63,212 bases of DNA from an uncultured Prevotella sp. (GCA_900315955.1 ONBC01000002.1:1-63212); one strand, 5' to 3'; shown: positions 28,101-36,606, numbered from the stretch's first letter. Numbers and translations are program-made. Notes: generated by a model not told the origin, from the sequence alone.

Positions 28101-29176
28101 CGGCTGATGGTGCCGGTTCTGGAATCGAGAACGTTCAATCCACCGCCTTCGGTACAGATCCACAGGCGCCCGTTGTCGTCCTCCGCCATCGTGCCCACAA
28201 TAGGGCTCGACAGGCCGCCTTCCCCGGCGCGGTAACGGTTGAAGATCTCATATTCAGGATTGAAATAGTTGACACCACCGAAATAGGTACCGATCCACAG
28301 CGTGCCCTGCGGATCCCGGATGATGTCCCAGATACTGGAGTTGGACAATGCTCCTGGGAAATCGCCCGCAACATATTGCCGCCACGTGCCCGATCGACGG
28401 TCGAGACAACAGAGTCCATGAAACGTTCCCAGCCACATGTTGCCGTCGTTGTCCTCGCAGAACGTTCGCACGAAGCGGTTCTCCCAATGGTTCTCAACCT
28501 TCCTCCCGTCGGAACTGATCGTCCAATAGCCATTGCTCCAGCTGCCCACCCACAATGTGTGCCGACTGTCTTCATAGATAGCCGTAATGTTGCCGACCGT
28601 GACAGGATGTGAGAGTCTGCCGCCGCTGAGGCAGTAGAGCCCATGGTTCTGCGTGCCGATCCATAGCCTTCGCCGGCTGTCCAGGCGAATGCTCGTCACG
28701 GCATCGGGCACGGGGAGCCTGACGATCAGGCGGTCGGACCTGCCGTCTTCCTCATGACAGTAAACGGCATTGCCCAAGCCTAAATAGAGCCTGTCTGAGA
28801 AGAAGATAGCCCCGTAGAAGCCCCGGCGAAGGGTAGTGAACTGCTGATTGACAATATCGAAACGTGCCACGCCCTCCGTGCAAAGCAGATAGATACGGCC
28901 CCGGTGGTCGCCCGTGAGCCGTAGCACATTGTTACAGAACAAGCTGTGCGGATTGTTGGCCTCATGACGATAAACATGGATAGAGTTGCCGTTGTAGCTG
29001 TCTAACCCCACGCGCGTAGCCATCCAAATCACACCATTCTCATCGGCATAGACATTGGAGACGGAGATCTGAGACAGTCCGTCGGCAGGCATGAGATGGT
29101 TGAAATAGATGTTCTGCGCCCTGAGCACAAGGAACGGAAGAAGCCACAACAGGCCCCAAAGAGCAATACGTTTCAT
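25148..29176 (-). CDS. Hybrid two-component system sensor/regulator (HTCS)
   Basis: A 1342-aa one-protein two-component system that senses oligosaccharide in the periplasm and activates the locus. Domains in order: signal peptide (about 1-20), two seven-bladed propellers of Reg_prop repeats (about 25-680; repeated LWIGT/MWLGT blades), a Y_Y_Y domain (about 690-765), one membrane helix (about 772-792), a histidine kinase (H-box FFTNVSHEIRTPL with His808; ATP-binding domain with DTGKGIP, about 925-1035), a linker rich in Ala/Ser/Glu, a receiver domain (from about 1090, phospho-acceptor Asp near 1140 in LVLSDVLMPN) and an AraC-type DNA-binding domain (about 1240-1340). Unsaturated GAG disaccharides are the likely signal. 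It is convergent with the enzymes and preceded by three phased direct repeats. Confidence 0.95.
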   Translation of the reverse strand: MKRIALWGLLWLLPFLVLRAQNIYFNHLMPADGLSQISVSNVYADENGVIWMATRVGLDSYNGNSIHVYRHEANNPHSLFCNNVLRLTGDHRGRIYLLCTEGVARFDIVNQQFTTLRRGFYGAIFFSDRLYLGLGNAVYCHEEDGRSDRLIVRLPVPDAVTSIRLDSRRRLWIGTQNHGLYCLSGGRLSHPVTVGNITAIYEDSRHTLWVGSWSNGYWTISSDGRKVENHWENRFVRTFCEDNDGNMWLGTFHGLCCLDRRSGTWRQYVAGDFPGALSNSSIWDIIRDPQGTLWIGTYFGGVNYFNPEYEIFNRYRAGEGGLSSPIVGTMAEDDNGRLWICTEGGGLNVLDSRTGTISRYSRTSSPNLKAIYFDRLRNTLWVGTHLGGLDRISLSDNSMTCYRNRQGDGRSLPSDILSDIIPWGRKLIIGSKRGICLMDPDVKGQDVFRPLLWREGLTCAVSSLCLDHRGRLWIATEGRGVWRYDLRTGAVRKFMQKKGKGQLANNYVTDISVDRQGTVWLATAGNAIQLYVETQDGFRTYGEAEGLEGDCVYATVPSSLHDYELLLITNRGFSVFNKRSHTFRNYNRSTGFPLATINEKAIYVSRKGEVFLGGIDGMVSFNERDLYKKPKPYVIGFSNLFVNGKEVLAGDGSGILDKALAFTPELVLSHSQRVFSIEFYTSNYIKVNGAPLRYRLKGLSDQWFPIRPGQTVLSFSGLRAGSYMLQLRSDDASVKPVELRIRILAPWYLSGWMFSVYCLAVFLATVWLFRNYRNRIRMAESLKYEQQHVRDVEAQNQSKLRFFTNVSHEIRTPLTVIISLAENLLKQRSFPSDLRHMLLGIYRNSLQLRSLLSELLDFRKQEQGQARLFVRQQDFARFVNQAVLLFKDYSATKDITLRVELPASLVMWFDERQMQKVVNNLVSNALKHTPQGGTVTVSVNDHAARHEMVLSVTDTGKGIPADELKHVFTRFYQVHEIESLSDIGTGIGLNLTQEIVKMHHGTIEVASTVGQGTTFIVTLPTSRSAFTDEEIAAASETGQLPEAESPQPKLSSLESAPSEPSRAEDEQASAAAVAASADQVTPLETEGENDKPSILIVEDNDDIRELLVTLFSPFYHTLTAVDGKEGLEMVRDEMPDLVLSDVLMPNMSGIELCKAIKQDFSVCHIPVVLLTARTAAEQALEGLKTGADDYVTKPFNNDLLVSRCNNLINTRRMLQRKFSEHPHTKADLLATNVLDKQLLEHAMKIIDRFYADSSFTVDTFAREIGMSRTALFTKWKTLTGQTPKNFILNLRLRKAADMLRNRPELSIADVSYANGFTSARYFCKCFKDVYKQTPTEFKSGSK

Positions 29177-29192
29177 TTCTTGTCTTTATCTA

Positions 29193-29253
29193 TATTCGGC
29201 AAAAGACAGTAACTGTATTCGGCGGAAGACTATATTAATATTCGGCAAAAGAC
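29193..29253. repeat. Three 15-bp direct repeats with 23-bp spacing upstream of the HTCS gene
   Basis: TATTCGGC(AA/GG)AAGAC occurs at 29193, 29216 and 29239, exactly 23 bp apart, starting 17 bp upstream of the HTCS start codon. The array may be a binding site for a regulator or the HTCS itself. The rest of 29177-29419 has no gene. Confidence 0.7.
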
Positions 29254-29380
29254 GGTAGCAGCGATGGGATAAGTCAGGATAAGCGCGCAAATCCGCGACG
29301 AAAGAGGAACGTCGCGGCCGCGTCATGACCATTCAGACGCGTAAAGACTGTCTGAACATTCTGAGCAATTGATTGAAGCA

Positions 29381-29404
29381 CGCAGTGGCCAGGAAGCCAC
29401 TGCG
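29381..29404 (-). terminator. Hairpin after the GH5 gene
   Basis: A 9-bp perfect stem (CGCAGTGGC 29381-29389 with GCCACTGCG 29396-29404) lies 16 nt beyond the GH5 stop. The T-run is weak, so it may slow or end transcription before the HTCS unit. Confidence 0.45.
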
Positions 29405-29419
29405 ATACAGGGTTTTCGG

Positions 29420-30520
29420 CTATTTGCCGTTCAACTTCTTGATAATCTTTATCTCCTCTGGGTCAAATGGAGTCTTGTTCTGACGATAGATATCGTGGAA
29501 CCAGAGCTCGGGCTCGTGTCCGTCAGGAGCCGGCGTACCCCAGGCATAGATCGTATTGGTCTTGCCCGAGACGAATCCCCAGTTGATGGCGACGACCTTG
29601 TTGGCTTTGAGCAACGGCATGACTGACGAGAAGAGACTGCCGCCCCTGCGCGCCATATACTCCGTGCAGACGAGGGGGCGGTTGAGTGCCTGCAAATACT
29701 TGATTTCCTCACTGTGCTTATAAGCCGGATCATAGTTGTGGTAAGAGATGACATCGGAGTTCTCGAGCTGGAAAGCGTTGAGCGGCGCAAAGTCTTTACC
29801 GAGATTCCAGATCCCGGCCGTCAGTGGCTGCGAGGGGTTGACCTGGCGTGCCCACTCGAAAACCTTCCGCAGCAGGGGCAGCGAGGCCGTCTTCTGGTCA
29901 CTGTTGCCCGGCTCGTTGTAGAGATCCCAAAGGAGGATACGCTTGTCCTCTCCGAAGGTGGTGAGAATATCCTTCACATATATGCTCAGGTTTTTGTAGA
30001 GCGTCACTGTGTCCTTTCTCAGGCTCATCGACGGGTCGCGCAGCCAGCCTGAGTTGTGGATACCAACCTTTGGCTCAGGCTGCTTGCCGTAGCTCGACTC
30101 AGCGTTCCAGCAGTCGTCGAAGAAGACGAAGAGCGGCCGGATGCCGTGACGGTCGCTGATCGTGAGGAAGTCGTTCATGCGCTCCTTCAGTCCCTGCGGG
30201 TCATGCTCATAGACGACGCTGCTGAGGAAGACGCGCATGGTCTTAAAGCCGAGCTCCTCAGCCCATCCGAGCTCTTTGTCGATCTGCGGATGGTCGTACG
30301 TGTCCTTGCTCCACATCTCTATCTGGTTGATGGCTGTGGCGGGAATATAGTCGCAGCCGGAGAGCCAGGGCATCTGTGCATACCAGCCTTTGGCTTTGGC
30401 CTCCGTCCATCGCGTGCCCACGGTTGTTTTCACCCGCTTCTTGGCAGAGGCCGGCATCACGCACAGGCAGGCCAAGAGCAGAATGGTCAAGATAGATAAA
30501 CGTTCTTTTTTCATTTTCAA
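29420..30520 (-). CDS. Secreted glycoside hydrolase, GH5-like TIM barrel
   Basis: A 366-aa enzyme with signal peptide (about 1-26, ending MPASA). The clan GH-A pattern is clear: a strand-4 DLYNEPGN with the proton donor Glu203 and a strand-7 VCTEYMAR with the nucleophile Glu287, plus an early MRVFLSS strand and YHNYDPAY. Such enzymes hydrolyse beta-linked mannans, glucans or similar chains; the exact subfamily and substrate are not visible. It is read from the same strand as the GH3 gene, 24 nt downstream of it, so both probably act on one oligosaccharide. A related clan-A family is possible. Confidence 0.8.
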   Translation of the reverse strand: MKMKKERLSILTILLLACLCVMPASAKKRVKTTVGTRWTEAKAKGWYAQMPWLSGCDYIPATAINQIEMWSKDTYDHPQIDKELGWAEELGFKTMRVFLSSVVYEHDPQGLKERMNDFLTISDRHGIRPLFVFFDDCWNAESSYGKQPEPKVGIHNSGWLRDPSMSLRKDTVTLYKNLSIYVKDILTTFGEDKRILLWDLYNEPGNSDQKTASLPLLRKVFEWARQVNPSQPLTAGIWNLGKDFAPLNAFQLENSDVISYHNYDPAYKHSEEIKYLQALNRPLVCTEYMARRGGSLFSSVMPLLKANKVVAINWGFVSGKTNTIYAWGTPAPDGHEPELWFHDIYRQNKTPFDPEEIKIIKKLNGK

Positions 30521-30544
30521 TAAATTTATTTCAGATGGTTATGT

Positions 30545-33010
30545 TTACAGGTTTACGGTGGCCTTGAGCGGCAGGTCGGCAGACGATCCGCCCACAAGGA
30601 TGTCGAATGCTCCGGGCTCGACAACGAACCTGTGCTTCGTGACATCGTAGAAATGGAAAGCCTCTTCGCCGAGCTTGATCGTGACGCGCTGCTTCTGCCC
30701 CGGCTTGAGCTCGATCTTCTCATAGCCTTTGAGCTCCTTCTCAGGTCGTGGCACCGAGCACTTCTGCTGATGTACATAGAGCTCCGCCACCTCTTTGCCT
30801 GCCCGCTTGCCCGTATTGGTCACGTCGAAAGAGACCGCTACTTCGTTGGCCCCGGTCTTCGTGACGTTCAGGTTACTGTAGGCAAAGGTTGTATACGACA
30901 GACCGAAACCGAAGGGGAAGAGCGGCTTCACGCCGTTGCGGTCATAGCCGCGGTAGCCCGTGAAGATGCCTTCGCTATAAAGCACCCGTCCCTTGGTCTT
31001 CTCGTTCTCATAATAGCTCTTCGCGTCGGGGTTGTCTTCCCACTTAGCCTCGATACTTACAGGCAGCTTGCCACTGGGCGCAATCTTTCCCGTAAGGATC
31101 TCGGCGAGGGCCGTTCCGCCTTCCTGCCCGGGGTACCAGGCCATGACGACCGCATTCACCTTATCGAGCCAAGGCTTCATCTCTACCCCACCGCCGCTGT
31201 TGATGACGACAGTCACCTTCTTGCCGGAAGAAGCGGCAAGACTGATGAGCTGCTGCTGAACATTATCCAAGGCAAAGGGGCGGTCGAAGCCCTCACCCTC
31301 CGTGTCATGGTTGAATCCTACAGAAACAATGACATTATCATACTTGTCAAGGATCTTGGAGAGACCTGCGGGATTGAAGGTATCGAGCGACAGTGCGGCT
31401 TCCGCATCACCATCCTTCTGATAGTATTCCATCACAAGGGTATAGTCGTGTCCTTTCTTCAGGTCGACCAGCGCCCTTCTTGTCAACACGCCCTGATCCC
31501 TCCAGTCGTCAATAACTTTCTGTCCGTCAACGAACACACGGAAGCCGTCATCGCCGCGTGCGGTAAGCATCGCCTTGAAGTCGGCAGCAGGCGTATAATG
31601 GGTCGTCCATCTTACCGAGAAATCGGTGCGTTTCATCGAGACATCGGGAGCGTTCGCAGTCCAATGCTGGTTCAGCTCCTTCTCCTGGCGCTCCAGCACC
31701 GGCTGTCCTTTGAGCTCTTTGTTTGCAAAATACTGCGCCTTCCAGACAAGCGGCATGTGCGGCATCCATTGCGTGTTGCTGATCACTTGTGCTTTACGGT
31801 CAGCCTTGTGAAGTCCTTGCCACAAGGTCACCGCATGGAACGGACTGACCTCTCCGCTGCCGCCACCTTTGACGATGATGTCAGCATTAGGTCCGATGAC
31901 CGCCGTGCGCCCTTTCAAGGGCAGCGCTCCATCGTTCTTCAACAAGACGATGCCTTCGCGTGCCATCTCAAGCGCCGTTTGTCTCGACTCGGGCCAGTCG
32001 CTGTCTTTAGGATGCGAAACCGCCAAAGGCTTGTCGAGGAGATTGAAAGCGAGGAGGGTCTGCACGATGTGCTGCACATGCTCGTCGATGACCGCCTCGG
32101 GCAGCACGCCGTTCTTTACGAGCGGGATGAGCGTCTCGCGGTTCATGAAGGTGCCATGCGGCATCTCAAGGTCCAGACCGCCGACGGCACTCTCATAGCC
32201 GTTGCCGTAGGTCGATCCCCAGTCGGACATAAGCACGCCGCGGAAGCCCCATTCGTCGCGAAGCTTCGTGCGCAGCAGCCAAGGGTTCTCTGAGGCATGA
32301 ATGCCGTTGACGAGATTATAACTGTTCATCACGGCCCCGACAAGGCCTTTCTCTATGGCTTTCCGGAACGTGGGGAAATAGATCTCCTCCATCGTACGCT
32401 CATCCGCGTTGGAACTGACTCTGTGCCGGTCCCACTCTTCATTGTTGAGCGCGAAATGCTTGATGGTGGCAATCACGCCTTTCTCCTGCACACCCAACAC
32501 ATAGGCCAAGGCTGTCTCGCTGGCCAGATAAGGATCTTCACCGAAATACTCAAAATTGCGACCGTTCATCGGTGAACGGTAGATATTGACACCCGGTCCG
32601 AGGAGGAAGCCGATGCCGTAGCTGTGGAAGTCGGTTCCCAAGGCGTTTCCGAGCTTATGCACAAGGTCACGGTTCCAGGACGCTGCCGAGAGTATGCCAC
32701 AAGGATAGAGCGTGCTCTTGACATTGTTGCGCATGCCCTGCGGGCCGTCGGCCATCTTCACGGCCGGCAGGCCGAGGCGTGGAATGGCACGCACGGAGAA
32801 ACCGTCCTTGTCGCCGCCCATGTAGTCGACCTTCTCTTCCAAAGTCATCCGGCTGACGATAGCCTTCGCCTTGCCTACGATCTCATTAGTGATGACTCCC
32901 GTCTGGGCACTTGCCATGCACGGGACAGCCATCAGGAGGGCCGCTCCCACCATTTTAAGGAGAGAATGGCGGCTGCTTCCTCTCCATAAACGCTTAATCT
33001 CTTTCATCAT
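30545..33010 (-). CDS. Glycoside hydrolase family 3 with PA14 insert (beta-glucosidase type)
   Basis: An 821-aa exo-acting hydrolase with a long basic signal sequence (about 1-36, ending MASA). The N-terminal TIM barrel (about 50-310) has KHFALNNEEWDRHRVSS and the nucleophile Asp263 in MSDWGS. The second alpha/beta domain is interrupted by a PA14 domain (about 415-550; WKAQYFANKEL to DGFRVFVDGQKVIDDWRD), a known insertion in GH3 beta-glucosidases that shapes chain-length choice. A fibronectin-III-like C-terminus (FSYNLN-like strands, TNTGKRAGKEVAELYV) closes the protein. It probably trims products of the adjacent GH5 enzyme. Upstream at 33086-33093 a TATTTTTG -7 box lies on the same strand. 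Confidence 0.93.
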   Translation of the reverse strand: MMKEIKRLWRGSSRHSLLKMVGAALLMAVPCMASAQTGVITNEIVGKAKAIVSRMTLEEKVDYMGGDKDGFSVRAIPRLGLPAVKMADGPQGMRNNVKSTLYPCGILSAASWNRDLVHKLGNALGTDFHSYGIGFLLGPGVNIYRSPMNGRNFEYFGEDPYLASETALAYVLGVQEKGVIATIKHFALNNEEWDRHRVSSNADERTMEEIYFPTFRKAIEKGLVGAVMNSYNLVNGIHASENPWLLRTKLRDEWGFRGVLMSDWGSTYGNGYESAVGGLDLEMPHGTFMNRETLIPLVKNGVLPEAVIDEHVQHIVQTLLAFNLLDKPLAVSHPKDSDWPESRQTALEMAREGIVLLKNDGALPLKGRTAVIGPNADIIVKGGGSGEVSPFHAVTLWQGLHKADRKAQVISNTQWMPHMPLVWKAQYFANKELKGQPVLERQEKELNQHWTANAPDVSMKRTDFSVRWTTHYTPAADFKAMLTARGDDGFRVFVDGQKVIDDWRDQGVLTRRALVDLKKGHDYTLVMEYYQKDGDAEAALSLDTFNPAGLSKILDKYDNVIVSVGFNHDTEGEGFDRPFALDNVQQQLISLAASSGKKVTVVINSGGGVEMKPWLDKVNAVVMAWYPGQEGGTALAEILTGKIAPSGKLPVSIEAKWEDNPDAKSYYENEKTKGRVLYSEGIFTGYRGYDRNGVKPLFPFGFGLSYTTFAYSNLNVTKTGANEVAVSFDVTNTGKRAGKEVAELYVHQQKCSVPRPEKELKGYEKIELKPGQKQRVTIKLGEEAFHFYDVTKHRFVVEPGAFDILVGGSSADLPLKATVNL

Positions 33011-33085
33011 ACATGTTCTGTTGTTTCGATATACTATTTTTAGATCTGTTTTCTATAATTGTTTCAGTATCTTACGTTTCATTTG

Positions 33086-33093
33086 CAAAAATA
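33086..33093 (-). promoter_or_regulatory. Candidate -7 box of the GH3-GH5 operon
   Basis: Minus-strand TATTTTTG fits TAnnTTTG, 75 nt before the GH3 start. No clear -33 TTTG at the expected distance. Confidence 0.4.
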
Positions 33094-33171
33094 ACATAAC
33101 TTTCAAGGAATACCGAAGAAATGATCGTTTTTTGTAGATTATTAATACTCAAGAAATATATTGCTAAACAT

Positions 33172-33202
33172 TTTGACGATTGGAAAGTCTGTTGTAATTT
33201 TG
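33172..33202 (+). promoter_or_regulatory. Promoter of the 477-aa membrane protein gene
   Basis: TTTG 33172-33175, 19-nt spacer, TAATTTTG 33195-33202. This sits downstream of the only ATG at the head of the frame (33161) and therefore supports the GTG start at 33239. Confidence 0.7.
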
Positions 33203-33238
33203 CACATTATTAATATATGCCAAACAATAAGTCAACAA

Positions 33239-34672
33239 GTGAGAAATCCATTCTATATCTTTAGGGTCAAACGGGAAGAGCGGGGCAATGCCTTGGCAGC
33301 GCTTCTCTATGTCATATTGTGGAACGTGCTCGTTATCATCCACTATGGCAACCGGTTTTTTGCGTTGAGCGACAATTACCGCAAGCTGTTCCTCAAGTTT
33401 GAGATCTCGGGCTTCGACCCGATCTCCTACATGGTCATCTCCCATTGGAGCACCGGCTATAACATCTACCGCCATCCGCTGCTCGCTTTCTTCATGTTTG
33501 TCCCCAACCAGATAGACCAGGCGCTGATGGCGCTGACGGGGACCAACCAGGCGACGGTCATCATGGCGGTCATCCTGACGTTCTGCGCCTTCTACAGCTT
33601 CCTGTTCCTGACCCGCATCTTCCGAGAGGTGGTCGGCCTGCGGACCGTCGAGGCGTGGCTCTTAGGCTGGCTGACTTTCTCCTTCGGCTATGTCATCGTG
33701 GCGATGAGCGTTCCCGACCATTTCTGTCTGTCGATGTTCATGCTCATCCTCACGCTCTACGTCGCGGGCAAGAAGTTGAAAGCCCACCACCCGTTCACGA
33801 TCTGGCAGACGGTGCTCTTCTTCATCGTCACGGCCGGCATCTCGCTCAACAACGGCATCAAAGTGTTCTTAGCCAACCTCTTCGTCAACGGCAAACGGTT
33901 CTGGCGACCTGCCAACCTCCTGTTAGCCGTCGTCGTGCCCTCGCTGCTGATCTGGGGCTTTGCCCGGCTGGAATGGCAACACTTCGAGAAGCCGAACTAT
34001 ATAGCCCGTCAGAAGGCAAAGGCAAAGAAAGACAAGCTGTGGCGCGAGAAGACCTTTGCGGCCTTCCGCGACACGACATCGCTCACCGACTCGGCCGCCA
34101 TCCGGAAAGGTTATCAGCAGGTCATCAAGAAGACCATCGTTGCCAAATATCGCAAAGATCACAAGCAACCGTGGAACCAACACCAAGGCAAGCCGATCAA
34201 CGCCTCGGAGTTCGGACAATGGACCGACATCTCCACGCCGCGATGGGCCTCGTTAGTGGAGAATATCTTCGGCGAGCCGATACAGCTGCATAAGGACCAT
34301 CGCTTAGGCGACGTGCTGCGCGACAGACCGGTCATCGTAAAATACGACTGTCTGATCAATTATGTCGTGGAAGGCCTCATCGTGCTGCTTTTCCTCGGCG
34401 GTGTGTGGTGTGGCCGCCGCAGCCGGTTCCTGTGGCTCGCCCTGTCGTTCTTCGGGTTCGACATGGTCATCCATCTTGTATTAGGCTTCGGCCTCAACGA
34501 GGTTTATATCATGTCGCCCCACTGGCTCTTCATCCTCCCCATCGCCATGGCCTATCTCGTGAAGCAGCTTGAGGATTCACGCTACGCCTTCCCACTGAGG
34601 GTGATGCTCCTGGCTCTTACCTTGTGGCTCGTGACGTGGAACGGTTGGCTTTACGCTACCTTCCTCGTATGA
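33239..34672 (+). CDS. Polytopic membrane protein, DUF6080-like, GTG start
   Basis: A 477-aa inner-membrane protein with about ten hydrophobic helices and one large polar loop (about 265-365, rich in Lys/Arg) between two membrane halves, a layout also seen in GT-C-type glycosyltransferases. Start: the frame is open to ATG 33161, but that lies upstream of a full promoter; GTG 33239 gives VRNPFYIFRVKREERGN, which lines up with MRNPFHIFAIRKDERW of the paralogue at 40468. Shared blocks between the paralogues include SGYDPxxYM, NxYRHPLL, MSxPDHF, LNNGIK/LTNGVK, GEPIQLH/GESIQLH and VLGFGLNEV. It flanks a polysaccharide region and may work in surface glycan assembly; function unknown. Confidence 0.75.
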   Translation: MRNPFYIFRVKREERGNALAALLYVILWNVLVIIHYGNRFFALSDNYRKLFLKFEISGFDPISYMVISHWSTGYNIYRHPLLAFFMFVPNQIDQALMALTGTNQATVIMAVILTFCAFYSFLFLTRIFREVVGLRTVEAWLLGWLTFSFGYVIVAMSVPDHFCLSMFMLILTLYVAGKKLKAHHPFTIWQTVLFFIVTAGISLNNGIKVFLANLFVNGKRFWRPANLLLAVVVPSLLIWGFARLEWQHFEKPNYIARQKAKAKKDKLWREKTFAAFRDTTSLTDSAAIRKGYQQVIKKTIVAKYRKDHKQPWNQHQGKPINASEFGQWTDISTPRWASLVENIFGEPIQLHKDHRLGDVLRDRPVIVKYDCLINYVVEGLIVLLFLGGVWCGRRSRFLWLALSFFGFDMVIHLVLGFGLNEVYIMSPHWLFILPIAMAYLVKQLEDSRYAFPLRVMLLALTLWLVTWNGWLYATFLV

Positions 34673-34760
34673 CTTGCTCAACCTTCGCAATCAAATGTTC
34701 TAATTGACCTATGGCAGGGCACGGTTCCTGCAACCGATAAATATTTGAATATAGCTCGAC

Positions 34761-34815
34761 AAAAAGTGACGAAGTCAGGACAAGGGAAGGTCGGCCCTGA
34801 CTTCGTCACTTTTTT
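34761..34815. terminator. Strong bidirectional terminator
   Basis: A 19-bp perfect stem (34761-34779 with 34796-34814, AAAAAGTGACGAAGTCAGG) with T-run on one side and A-run on the other, 90 nt after the membrane-protein stop. Confidence 0.85.
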
Positions 34816-35685
34816 AAGACCCATTACTTTCCTTGATAATCAAGCACTTGTAAGGATCTTGAGGCGGTATGGGGTGACGCATACCCAGTGCTGCTCTTGA
34901 TTATCAGACTTTTCACGCAGAGCTGCAGAGCTTATTGAGCCGCAGAGATGATAAGTATGAGAGGCTGAGAGCGCCGAGAGCGGCCTTCGGCCTTTAGAGG
35001 AGAGCAACTTCCGCGAGATACTTTTTCTCGCCAATCCGCCAAGGTCGCAAAGGAGATGCATGAATATTTTTGCAGCGGCTTTCCACACGTATACTTTTTT
35101 AGCAGCGACTTTCCACGACTCTTCACGACTTATGCTCGCCGTCGCTCGCTGAGCGCGGAAGTATGCTCTTCGTGTACATTCCGATCCTCTTGCAGGGCGC
35201 AGGTAGGCTGGGTTAGGGGGCCGTCCGCCATTGCAGGGTAAATTTCCTATCCGGGGTGCGGACGGCCACAAGGGCCGCACCCTGCAAATGGACGATACGA
35301 CACACGGAAGACCGAAGGTCTCTCTGCGTTCTCTAATTCTCAGAAGCAATAACTCTGCGGGAAAAATCCCTGCTTTATTGTTGCAGGCGTTAGTCCCACA
35401 ATGCTACGGCTGACACAAAGAAAAACCTTGAAAACAAGCTGGCGCGGTGAAAGTGAAGAGAGATGAGTGAAGAGAGAAAATAACTCATCTCTCTTCACTC
35501 ATCTCTTCACTCTTAATTCCTCACTTTTCTCTTTTTGCGTCAGCCTATTTTCAAGTTTTTTCTTGCTGTGATGCAAGCCGAAGAAGAAACAAAGGGCGCA
35601 GCCCCTGCATCACAGCAAGGGTTTTACTTGTTTTTGTTAGAATTGGAACAGGATAGAATATGAAGCTCCGCTCGTAACTCTCCTC
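34816..35685. other. Gene-free region with repeats
   Basis: About 870 bp without a credible gene. It holds a palindrome-rich stretch at 35220-35300 (TGCAGGGT...ACCCTGCA and GTGCGGACGGCC/GGCCGCAC words), a long nested inverted repeat at 35411-35556, and a hairpin at 35562-35619. Short reading frames here have no protein-like features. It may be decayed mobile DNA. Confidence 0.5.
35411..35619. repeat. Nested inverted repeats and terminator-like hairpin
   Basis: 35453-35476 pairs with 35489-35510 (GTGAAGAGA.. type, one 2-nt bulge); outside it CTTGAAAA (35427-35434 area) pairs with TTTTCAAG (near 35549). Next to this, CTTGCTGTGATGCA (35562-35575) pairs perfectly with TGCATCACAGCAAG (35606-35619). 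The last hairpin lies about 65 nt past the GT14 stop and may end that transcript. Confidence 0.6.
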
Positions 35686-36606
35686 TTATCTTTCTCCAGA
35701 ATTCGAATAGTTTTCCCGCTCCCTTTCGATGCGCTGCACGAGGCTGTCGCTTGCTCCGCTGACCACCTTGCGGCAGAACAACTTTCCAGAAGCCATCAGG
35801 CGGTCGAAGTCACTGTCGTCCAAGACCTTGATGACGGTGGTATAGTCGATGAACGTCAGGGGGGTGAGATCCTCAAGATGCTCCGCATGCTCCGGAGAAG
35901 GAAGTGCCCGATCCTTGAAAGAAGAGTTGAAGACAACGGTATGGACAAAGGTCTCGTCCGGCCCGAAGAAGTCGAGGAAGAAGCGGCGGTATTCGTTGTC
36001 GGCCCAGTGGTCGAGCACGCTTTGGGCAAGCCCCCGTGTGATCGCCCACCACGACGAGCCTTTATAAACATGGTAGGTCTTGCCATGGGCCTTGAAGCTC
36101 AATGGTTTGCGGAAGCCTAAGGCATAGATGATCTCTCGCAGGGCGACACGAAACTTGCTGCCAATGCTGCCGTAACGGAAGAAGAAACGGTTGAGCGGAC
36201 GACGATGGCGGTAGAGCCGGCTCTGCCCGCCCTGACGGTCGAGGCGTATACCCTCGATAAACTCCGTGCCCTGACGCGCACTGAAGAACGAGAGCAGGCG
36301 GCCGTTGCTCCACAAAGGATAGTCGAGGCCACTGAGGCTGATGAAGTAATCGTAATGCTCCTCACTGGCCATGGCGTCCTTGAGCAGCACGACCTGGCTC
36401 TTCAACTGGCTGTAACTGCCCCACATGACGTTGATTCGCTGCCCGGCGAAGTGGACATTGGGCAATTGGGCAATGCCGCTGAAGGCCGAAAGGTCGCTTT
36501 TGGCATCGATATGAACGAAGAAACCGGAACCCGCCGGAAGGCTTGTTATCAGTCTTCGCAGTTGAGACGGGTCGTTATGGGCGGTGATGAGAAAAGCCAA
36601 CTTCAT
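35686..36606 (-). CDS. GT14-family glycosyltransferase (core-2/I-branching type)
   Basis: A 306-aa cytosolic glycosyltransferase. MKLAFLITAHNDPSQLRRLI, VHIDAKSD, RINVMWGSYSQLKS, YDYFISLSGLDYPLWS, GSSWWAITR and GPDETFVHTVV are the standard blocks of the bacterial branch of GT14, which moves a sugar in beta linkage onto a glycan acceptor without needing a DxD motif. The substrate is probably a surface polysaccharide or LPS unit, judging by the neighbouring GT2, flippase and LicD genes. A minus-strand TACCTTTG box at 36644-36651 precedes it, divergent from the GT2 gene. Confidence 0.88.
   Translation of the reverse strand: MKLAFLITAHNDPSQLRRLITSLPAGSGFFVHIDAKSDLSAFSGIAQLPNVHFAGQRINVMWGSYSQLKSQVVLLKDAMASEEHYDYFISLSGLDYPLWSNGRLLSFFSARQGTEFIEGIRLDRQGGQSRLYRHRRPLNRFFFRYGSIGSKFRVALREIIYALGFRKPLSFKAHGKTYHVYKGSSWWAITRGLAQSVLDHWADNEYRRFFLDFFGPDETFVHTVVFNSSFKDRALPSPEHAEHLEDLTPLTFIDYTTVIKVLDDSDFDRLMASGKLFCRKVVSGASDSLVQRIERERENYSNSGER

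Noticed and set aside
30632-32293. 553-codon open frame on the strand opposite the GH3 gene
   Set aside because: It is the mirror of a strongly coding GC-rich gene; no family motif, signal or promoter. GH3 on the other strand is certain.
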